This document shows positions 9,181 through 15,757 of a stretch of 15,757 bases of DNA, piece by piece. Position numbers and translations under genes: made by a program. This DNA comes from an uncultured Nostocoides sp. (GTDB lineage: Bacteria; Actinomycetota; Actinomycetes; Actinomycetales; Dermatophilaceae). The stretch covers positions 1 through 15,757 of the forward strand of contig CAKZIH010000229.1 of NCBI GenBank assembly GCA_936931335.1, given 5' to 3'. A model generated the notes under the pieces. That model did no database searches and had not been told where the DNA came from. It saw only the letters and a list, made by a program, of their open reading frames with translations. Positions within the stretch are counted from its first letter, which is position 1. Each line of letters opens with the position of its first letter.

Positions 9181-10133
9181 ATGTCTAGCACCATAATTCG
9201 GCACTTCCTCGCCGATGACGATCTCTCCGCCGAAGAGCAGGCCGAGGTCCTGGATCGCGCCGCCCGGCTCAAGCTCGCGCCCTTCTCTGATCGCAGCCTG
9301 GAAGGCCCCCAGCCGGTGGCCGTGCTCTTCGACAAGCCCACCTTGCGCACCCAGGTGTCCTTCGTCGGGGCGATCGCCGGCCTCGGCGGCCACCCGATGA
9401 TCGTCGACGCTCGGCTGGCGCAGGTGGGGGAGCGCGAGTCGATCGCGGACGTGGCCCGCATCCTCGGGCCACAGGCCTCCGCCATCGTCTGGCGCACCAC
9501 GGCGCAGGAGCGGCTGGCAGAAATGGCGCACTATGCCGGGGTGCCGGTGGTCAATGCGCTCACCGACGACTACCACCCGTGCCAGATCCTGGCCGATCTG
9601 CTGACCATCCGCGAGCACTTCGGTGCGCTCGCCGGGCTGACCATGGCGTATGTCGGGGACGGCGCGAACAATATGGCGCACTCCTACCTGCTCGGCGGCG
9701 CGCTGGCCGGGTTGCAGGTGCGCATCGGTGCGCCGGCCGATCACCAACCGCGCCCGGATATCCGTTCTCGCGCAGCGCAACTCGCGGCCACCACGGGTGG
9801 TTCGATCGATGTCACCAGCGACCCGCAGGCAGCCGTCGCAGGTGCGGATGTGGTGATCACCGACACCTGGGTCTCCATGGGCATGGAGTCCGAACAGGAA
9901 GCCCGCCAGGGTGCCGAGTCCCCGTTCACGCCATATGCGGTGACCCCCGACCTGATGGCCGGCGCCGACCCGGCGGCGATCTTCCTGCACTGCCTGCCCG
10001 CATACCGAGGGTATGAGGTGGCGGCCGAGGTCCTCGATGGGCCACGCTCCCTGGTCTGGGAGGAGGCGGCCAATCGGCTTCATGTGCAAAAGGCGCTGCT
10101 CTCGTTCCTGCTGGATCACTCCCGGAGCCCGGT

Positions 10134-10137
<4 letters not shown>
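9181..10137 (+). CDS. argF: Ornithine carbamoyltransferase
   Basis: A 318-residue enzyme that makes citrulline from ornithine and carbamoyl phosphate. Ornithine-side motifs are present: DTWVSMG (from Asp228) and HCLPAYRG (His270, Cys271). Carbamoyl-phosphate residues Arg105 (IVWRT) and HPCQ (132-135) are also present. The usual STRTR loop reads PTLRTQ here (residues 53-58): the key Arg56-Thr57 pair is kept, but the last arginine is glutamine and the first positions differ. KPSLRTR forms exist in the family, so activity is expected. The ATG at 9181 is preceded by GGAAGG. The first codons (TCT AGC ACC ATA ATT) are AT-rich. The stop overlaps argR as ATGA. Confidence 0.95.
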
Positions 10138-12049
<1,912 letters not shown>

Positions 12050-12056
12050 GGGTCCC

Positions 12057-12776
12057 GTGACTTCGCCAAAGGAAGACGGGATCGCCGTGCAGCCCCCAAC
12101 GGACGGGGGCCGACCGGCCGACGATCGGCTGCCGCGTTCCTTCTTTGCCCGCTATGTCCTCGAGGTCGCTCAAGATCTGCTCGGGTGCACCATCGAGCAC
12201 GACGGCATCCGGATTCGGCTCACGGAGGTCGAGGCCTATTCGGGTCATCGCAAGGACCCGGGGTCGCACGCCTTCCGCGGGATGACGCCGCGGACTACGC
12301 CGATGTTCGGCCCCGCCGGGGTCAGCTATGTCTACTTCACGTATGGGATGCACTGGTGCTGCAATCTCGTCACCGGCCTCGACGGCGAGGCCGAGGCAGT
12401 GCTGCTGCGGGCCGGTGAGGTGGTGGGCGGAGAGCACACCGCGCAGGGGCGGCGCGGCGGCATACCGCGGCGGGATTGGGCCCGGGGGCCAGCACGGTTG
12501 GCGAAGACGCTTGGCTTGACCGGTGCGGATACCGGACGGGATTTCTGCCGCCCGCTGCTGCCAGGCATCGAACCGATCGAGCTGATCGTCCGGGGACCCG
12601 AGGTGCCGGTGGACCCGGCCCACATCCGCACCGGACCCCGCGTCGGGGTCGCCGGGGAGGGGGGCGACGGGACGGCATACCCGTGGCGGTTCTGGATCGA
12701 CGGCGAGGCGACGGTCAGCGTCTACCGGCCGGGGGTGCGCCGCTCCCGCGGCAAGGCCGCACCGCCCGCACCCTGA
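12057..12776 (+). CDS. mpg: 3-methyladenine DNA glycosylase (AAG/Mpg family)
   Basis: A 239-residue monofunctional DNA repair glycosylase that removes alkylated purines by base flipping. The catalytic glutamate is Glu59, with Tyr61, in LTEVEAY. His71 in PGSHAFRG and the TPRTTPMFGPAG and YGMHWCCN segments line the base pocket, and the C-terminal RVGV...WRFWIDG region is typical. The GTG at 12057 has GAGGG just upstream and lies 7 bases after argH, so it may be co-transcribed with the operon. A GTG at 12087 is an alternative start that would shorten a poorly conserved N-terminus. The argH-mpg-tyrS neighbourhood also exists, more loosely, in mycobacteria. Confidence 0.93.
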   Translation: MTSPKEDGIAVQPPTDGGRPADDRLPRSFFARYVLEVAQDLLGCTIEHDGIRIRLTEVEAYSGHRKDPGSHAFRGMTPRTTPMFGPAGVSYVYFTYGMHWCCNLVTGLDGEAEAVLLRAGEVVGGEHTAQGRRGGIPRRDWARGPARLAKTLGLTGADTGRDFCRPLLPGIEPIELIVRGPEVPVDPAHIRTGPRVGVAGEGGDGTAYPWRFWIDGEATVSVYRPGVRRSRGKAAPPAP

Positions 12777-12828
12777 TCAGTCGGCACGCCGAACCGTCAC
12801 ATCTATCCTGGCCCGAAACTGCCCGGAT

Positions 12829-13914
12829 TCATTGGCGCCATTCGGGATTCGAGCGGCGGATGGCAGCACGTACCGCCTTGGCCGGCAGCGGAGCGAGGCG
12901 TTCCAACCGGGTGACCAAATCGTTGAGGCGCTCGATGGTGGTGAATGCCCCCGCCGCGGCATCGGCGTCTGCGCCATCGACCAGCTCGATCCCCACGAAG
13001 GTCGCGGTGATCAACTGGGCCAGCCCGGCCGGATCGGTGACCTCGGCCAGCGGGGTCGGTTCGAGCAGTCGGCGCAGGGTGCGCTCCACTTCACCGGTCC
13101 AGGCTGCCAGCGCGCGGCGGGTGGCCCGGGCGATGACCGGATCACCGGGTGCGCCCGCCATGAGTTGGGCCATCACCCGCACCGTGCCCTCGGCCCGCTC
13201 GGTGTCATGCAGTTCGTGCGCGAGCGCCAGCAATTCGGCGAGCGTCTGGGCGCCGTCGAACTTGGTCCGATAGTGGGCCAGGCGCAGGTCGACCGCCTCG
13301 TCGGAGGCGGCCTCGATGAGCTCGGCGACGGAACCGAAGTGGTAGAAGATCAGCGCCTGATTGAGCCCCGCGTCCGCGGACTCCAGCCCGGCTTCACCCG
13401 GTATGTCGTAGATCCACCGCACCACCACGCCGTGGTCGCGTTCCGCGGCCACCCGGGCATCCTCGATGGCCTCGGTATACGCCTCGATCGGGATGCCGCG
13501 GATCACCGAGGTGTATGGCGTCATCGTCACCTCGGCATAGCGAACCTGTCGTGCCGCAAGGCCTTCGATCACCTCATAGGTGAGCAGCCGGATGTCTTCC
13601 GGCGTGCGCAGCAGGTCGACCACGCACAGGTAGACGTCGATGAAATGGGCAAAGTCGGTAAAGGCATAGGCGTCGCGTAGCAGTTCGACATCGGCCGGCA
13701 CGCCGGCCTCGGGGTGACGGGCCGCCAGCGCGGCGACCGTGGCGGGGGAGGCCGATCCGACGTGATGCACGTGCAACTCCGCCTTCGGCAGGCCCGCAAC
13801 GAATGCGGCATACGGGCCGCGGCGATCACTTGGCACGGGATCGCGAGGCGCGGGGTCAAGGGGCGCAGGATCAAGGGGCCAAGTGGTCGAGTCGGTCGGC
13901 GGACATAGCCGCAC
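12829..13914 (-). CDS. Chimeric ORF: N-terminal half of adenosine-deaminase-family enzyme fused to C-terminal part of TetR-family regulator
   Basis: One uninterrupted frame (361 residues from the GTG at 13914) holds two unrelated halves. Residues about 45-181 are an adenosine/aminodeoxyfutalosine deaminase-type barrel start: LPKAELHVHHVGSASP with the metal-binding HxH, then DFAHFIDVYLCVVDLLRTPED, VRYAEVTMTPY and IPGEAGLESAD. From residue 182 it becomes AGLNQALIFYHFGSVAEL, the recognition-helix end of a TetR HTH, followed by a TetR ligand-binding domain to the stop. The deaminase part lacks the later His, Glu and Asp ligands; the regulator part lacks HTH helices 1-2. Neither original activity is expected. 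The start is uncertain (GTG 13914 or GTG 13836), with no clear ribosome site. It is convergent with mpg and divergent from tyrS. Confidence 0.75.
   Translation of the reverse strand: MRLCPPTDSTTWPLDPAPLDPAPRDPVPSDRRGPYAAFVAGLPKAELHVHHVGSASPATVAALAARHPEAGVPADVELLRDAYAFTDFAHFIDVYLCVVDLLRTPEDIRLLTYEVIEGLAARQVRYAEVTMTPYTSVIRGIPIEAYTEAIEDARVAAERDHGVVVRWIYDIPGEAGLESADAGLNQALIFYHFGSVAELIEAASDEAVDLRLAHYRTKFDGAQTLAELLALAHELHDTERAEGTVRVMAQLMAGAPGDPVIARATRRALAAWTGEVERTLRRLLEPTPLAEVTDPAGLAQLITATFVGIELVDGADADAAAGAFTTIERLNDLVTRLERLAPLPAKAVRAAIRRSNPEWRQ
13834..13878 (-). repeat. three imperfect 15-bp tandem repeats encoding (L/R)DPxP
   Basis: On the minus strand the units CCCCTTGATCCTGCG, CCCCTTGACCCCGCG and CCTCGCGATCCCGTG follow each other. 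They encode LDPAP, LDPAP and RDPVP in the chimeric frame. They lie between the two possible GTG starts, so they form either a proline-rich N-terminal tail or untranslated leader. Repeat-number changes would keep the frame because each unit is five codons. Confidence 0.5.
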
Positions 13915-14010
13915 CGTATGGAGGTGAAACGGGTTCGCGTCGGTCCCGCCGCCGGTGGCAGGCTGAGGCGGGGGCCATCCGGCTCCGCATACGAAGAGGA
14001 GCACGCGACC

Positions 14011-15294
14011 GTGACGAATGTTCTGGACGAGCTGAAGTGGCGTGGTGCGGTGGCGCAGTCCACCGACGAGACCGCGCTGCGCGAGGCGCTCGCCGCGGGG
14101 CCGGTCACGATCTATTGCGGGTTCGACCCGACCGCTCCCTCGCTGCACTTCGGCAACTTCGTCCAGTTGGTGACGCTGCGGCGGATGCAGCGAGCCGGCC
14201 ACCGGGTGATCTGCCTGGTCGGCGGCTCGACGGGACTCATCGGCGACCCCAAACCGACCAGCGAGCGGGTGCTCAAGACCAAGGAGCAGACCGCGCACAA
14301 TGTCGCGCGGATCAAGGAGTTGGTGCGCCCCTTCCTCGACTTCGACGGCAGCGATCCAGCTTGCGCGCACCCGGCGATCCTCGCCGACAACCTCGACTGG
14401 ACCGCGCCGATGTCTGCCCTGGACTTCCTGCGGGATGTCGGCAAGCACTTCCGGGTCAACCAGATGATCCGCAAGGAAGCCATCTCGGCACGCTTGGAGA
14501 GTCAGGAGGGGATCTCCTACACCGAGTTCAGCTACCAACTGCTGCAGGCGCTGGACTACCTGGAGCTCTACCGGGCGTACGGGTGCACGGTGCAGATCGG
14601 GGGTTCGGACCAGTGGGGCAATATCACCGCCGGCGTCGACCTGGTCCACCGCGTGGAGGGGGCGACGGTGCATGCGCTGACCTCACCCCTTCTTACCGAC
14701 GGCAATGGGGTGAAGTTCGGCAAGTCCGAGGGGAACGCCATCTGGCTGTCCGCGGACCTGACCAGCCCGTATGCCTTCTACCAGTACTTTCTCAACGTGG
14801 ACGACGCCTCGGTGGTGACCCTGCTGAAGTTCTTCACCGACCGCTCTCAGGAGCAGATCGCCGAATTCGAGCGGGAGGTGGCCGAGCAGCCCTTCCGCCG
14901 CAGCGCGCAGCGGGCACTGGCTGCCGATATCACCGCTCTGGTGCATGGTGAGGCGGCCGCGAACGCAGCGCAGGCCGCGTCCGAGGCGCTCTTCGGCAAG
15001 GGGGACCTGCGCGCGCTGGACCCGGCGACCCTGCGCGACGCGAGTGCGGAGCTGCCGGGGGGAGAAGTTGCGCCGGGCATCTCGCTCACCGATGCGCTGG
15101 TTGCGGTCGGCTTGGTCGAGTCGCGCAATGCCGCCCGGCGAGCCATCGGGGAAGGGGGGACCTCGGTAAACGGGGTGAAGGTGAGCGATCCGGAAGCGCA
15201 ACTGAGCGCAGCCGACTTCCTGCATGGACAGGTAGCGATCCTGCGCCGGGGACGCAAGAACCTGGCCGCGGCTCGGCTCGGCGGCGAAGGCTGA
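14011..15294 (+). CDS. tyrS: Tyrosyl-tRNA synthetase
   Basis: A 427-residue class I synthetase that charges tRNA-Tyr. The HIGH-like motif is HFGN (residues 46-49), YCGFDPTAPSLHFGN is typical of bacterial TyrRS, and IGGSDQWGNI follows. The KMSKS-like loop is KFGKS (235-239). A C-terminal S4 RNA-binding domain covers about residues 360-427 (SRNAARRAIGEGGTSVNG). The GTG at 14011 is preceded by AGAGGAG at good spacing; an ATG at 13918 in the same frame would add 31 atypical residues. No T-box leader is visible in the short upstream gap. The rRNA promoters begin about 70 bases after its stop. Confidence 0.97.
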   Translation: MTNVLDELKWRGAVAQSTDETALREALAAGPVTIYCGFDPTAPSLHFGNFVQLVTLRRMQRAGHRVICLVGGSTGLIGDPKPTSERVLKTKEQTAHNVARIKELVRPFLDFDGSDPACAHPAILADNLDWTAPMSALDFLRDVGKHFRVNQMIRKEAISARLESQEGISYTEFSYQLLQALDYLELYRAYGCTVQIGGSDQWGNITAGVDLVHRVEGATVHALTSPLLTDGNGVKFGKSEGNAIWLSADLTSPYAFYQYFLNVDDASVVTLLKFFTDRSQEQIAEFEREVAEQPFRRSAQRALAADITALVHGEAAANAAQAASEALFGKGDLRALDPATLRDASAELPGGEVAPGISLTDALVAVGLVESRNAARRAIGEGGTSVNGVKVSDPEAQLSAADFLHGQVAILRRGRKNLAAARLGGEG

Positions 15295-15365
15295 CCGAAA
15301 ACCGTTGGGGCGCTAGCCGATCCGGCATGACGCGAGCTCCCCCCCGAACTGGCGAGACCCCGGAT

Positions 15366-15395
15366 TTGCATTGCGCCGGAAAGCTCATCTAGTGT
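15366..15395 (+). promoter_or_regulatory. rRNA operon promoter P1
   Basis: TTGCAT (15366-15371) and TAGTGT (15390-15395) are separated by 18 bases. An odd palindrome GTGTTCAACAC (15392-15402) overlaps the -10 and the predicted start point, so a regulator could act here. It is the first of three promoters with the same spacing ahead of the rRNA leader. Confidence 0.6.
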
Positions 15396-15434
15396 TCAAC
15401 ACGTCAGCCCGCAAGGGAGGAACGGACGCCACCG

Positions 15435-15452
15435 CAGGAGCGATTACTCCTG
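15435..15452 (+). other. hairpin in P1 transcript
   Basis: CAGGAG (15435-15440) pairs with CTCCTG (15447-15452) across a 6-base loop. There is no T-run after it, so it does not look like an intrinsic terminator. It may simply be leader structure. Confidence 0.35.
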
Positions 15453-15509
15453 ACGAAGCCGGCCGGTCCCAGGGGCAGCTCAAAGGCCGCATCGCACGAT
15501 GTAGCCAAC

Positions 15510-15538
15510 TGCAAATCGCTCGATACGAACGATTTGCA
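15510..15538 (+). repeat. perfect 9-bp inverted repeat overlapping P2 -35
   Basis: TGCAAATCG (15510-15518) and CGATTTGCA (15530-15538) are exact complements across an 11-base spacer. The right arm contains five of the six bases of the P2 -35 TTGCAA. GATTTGCA also occurs at the P1 -35 (15363-15370). It could be a protein operator or a stem in the P1 transcript; the sequence does not decide which. Confidence 0.6.
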
Positions 15539-15563
15539 AGCCGCCCGAAAGGGTGGTTAGAGT
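15534..15563 (+). promoter_or_regulatory. rRNA operon promoter P2
   Basis: TTGCAA (15534-15539) and TAGAGT (15558-15563) are separated by 18 bases. The -35 is embedded in the right arm of the 9-bp inverted repeat. TAGAGT is a good actinobacterial -10. Confidence 0.65.
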
Positions 15564-15599
15564 ACAGACATCGCGCAAAACCAAGCGCGTCAACGCTGG

Positions 15600-15614
15600 C
15601 CGCTCCAAGAGCGG
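15600..15614 (+). other. short GC hairpin between P2 and P3
   Basis: CCGCTC CAA GAGCGG forms a perfect 6-base stem with a 3-base loop just upstream of P3. No T-run follows it. It would be part of P1 and P2 transcripts only. Confidence 0.4.
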
Positions 15615-15623
15615 ATCACGGAG

Positions 15624-15653
15624 TTGACGCCCAAGCAGGAGACGCGGTAAGCT
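15624..15653 (+). promoter_or_regulatory. rRNA operon promoter P3 (proximal)
   Basis: TTGACG (15624-15629) and TAAGCT (15648-15653) are separated by 18 bases. The -35 is the best of the three, and transcription would start near 15660, just before the leader hairpin and boxA. Confidence 0.65.
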
Positions 15654-15676
15654 AGAACGGTTGCCCTACAGAGTGA

Positions 15677-15693
15677 CTGACACAGCGTGTCAG
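15677..15693 (+). other. boxB-like leader hairpin
   Basis: CTGACAC AGC GTGTCAG is a perfect 7-base stem with a 3-base loop, 24 bases before the boxA region. Hairpins in this position belong to rRNA antitermination leaders. Its right arm lies within an 11-mer that is repeated after boxA. Confidence 0.5.
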
Positions 15694-15717
15694 CACTATG
15701 GAGTGCGCGTCCGAACC

Positions 15718-15738
15718 TTGAGAACTCAACAGCGTGTC
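15718..15738 (+). promoter_or_regulatory. rRNA leader boxA-type antitermination region
   Basis: TTGAGAACTCAACAGCGTG and the following bases are the conserved leader element found before 16S rRNA genes in actinomycetes, where Nus factors load for antitermination. It includes the symmetry TTGAG-AA-CTCAA. The 16S gene is expected shortly beyond base 15757; none of it is recognised inside the window. Confidence 0.75.
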
Positions 15739-15757
15739 AAAAATCGATGCCAATAAC

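Noticed and set aside
12777..12828. Terminator between convergent mpg and the chimeric gene
   Set aside because: Only a 5-base stem with a 2-base loop (TCGGC AC GCCGA) and no T-run is present; not strong enough to annotate.
13360..13391. GGGCT microhomology (GCCGGGCTGGAG and GCGGGGCTCAAT) as the exact deletion site in the chimera
   Set aside because: The joined protein keeps ESAD between the two copies, so recombination at the repeats does not explain the junction as it stands.
13915..14010. T-box or tyrosine-responsive leader before tyrS
   Set aside because: The gap is under 100 bases with no T-box sequence or antiterminator structure visible.
13915..14673. N-terminal extension of the long minus-strand frame across tyrS, giving a 614-residue protein
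   Set aside because: This part is antisense to conserved tyrS codons, has no recognisable domain and is an artefact of high-GC coding; the deaminase part begins only after about 13840.
15371..15655. 94-residue open frame behind tyrS
   Set aside because: It runs through the rRNA promoters and hairpins, has no homologous features and no ribosome site.

Overview
This is a high-GC window with frequent GTG starts, TAnnnT -10 boxes, an argCJBDFR-H cluster followed by mpg and tyrS, and an actinobacterial rRNA leader. It comes from an actinomycete (Actinomycetota), most likely Micrococcales; the genus cannot be fixed from the sequence alone.

Layout: (1) 1-1171, the 5' part of an IS3-family insertion sequence on the minus strand. 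It has orfA, a -1 frameshift heptamer, and an orfB broken by one in-frame TGA and cut by the window edge. (2) 1270-4030, accessory metabolism: a pirin-like protein (-), a small MOSC-like protein (+) and a GH1 beta-glucosidase (-). (3) 4114-4677, a HIT-family Ap4A phosphorylase-like gene with a probable leaderless promoter. (4) 4686-12049, the arginine biosynthesis operon argC-argJ-argB-argD-argF-argR-argH. It is tightly packed with start/stop overlaps, is preceded by two tandem ARG boxes lying over a leaderless promoter, and lacks argG. (5) 12057-12776, mpg (3-methyladenine DNA glycosylase), 7 nt after argH. (6) 12829-13914 on the minus strand, one uninterrupted reading frame joining the N-terminal half of an adenosine-deaminase-family enzyme to the C-terminal part of a TetR-family regulator. 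(7) 14011-15294, tyrS. (8) 15295-15757, no protein gene: three tandem rRNA-type promoters, several hairpins and the boxA-type leader of an rRNA operon whose 16S gene would begin just beyond the window.

The arg genes cover glutamate-derived acetylated intermediates to ornithine (ArgJ, B, C, D), citrulline (ArgF) and the last step from argininosuccinate (ArgH). The missing argininosuccinate synthase must be encoded elsewhere. ArgR is made inside the operon it probably represses through the boxes at the argC start.

The items most worth a second look are the deaminase/TetR chimera, a 22-residue reading frame that fills the argJ-argB gap with ATGA overlaps at both ends, the tandem ARG boxes on a leaderless argC promoter, a duplicated 11-mer in the rRNA leader that allows alternative pairing, and a genome-style excess of GTATG/CATAC that is absent from the insertion sequence.
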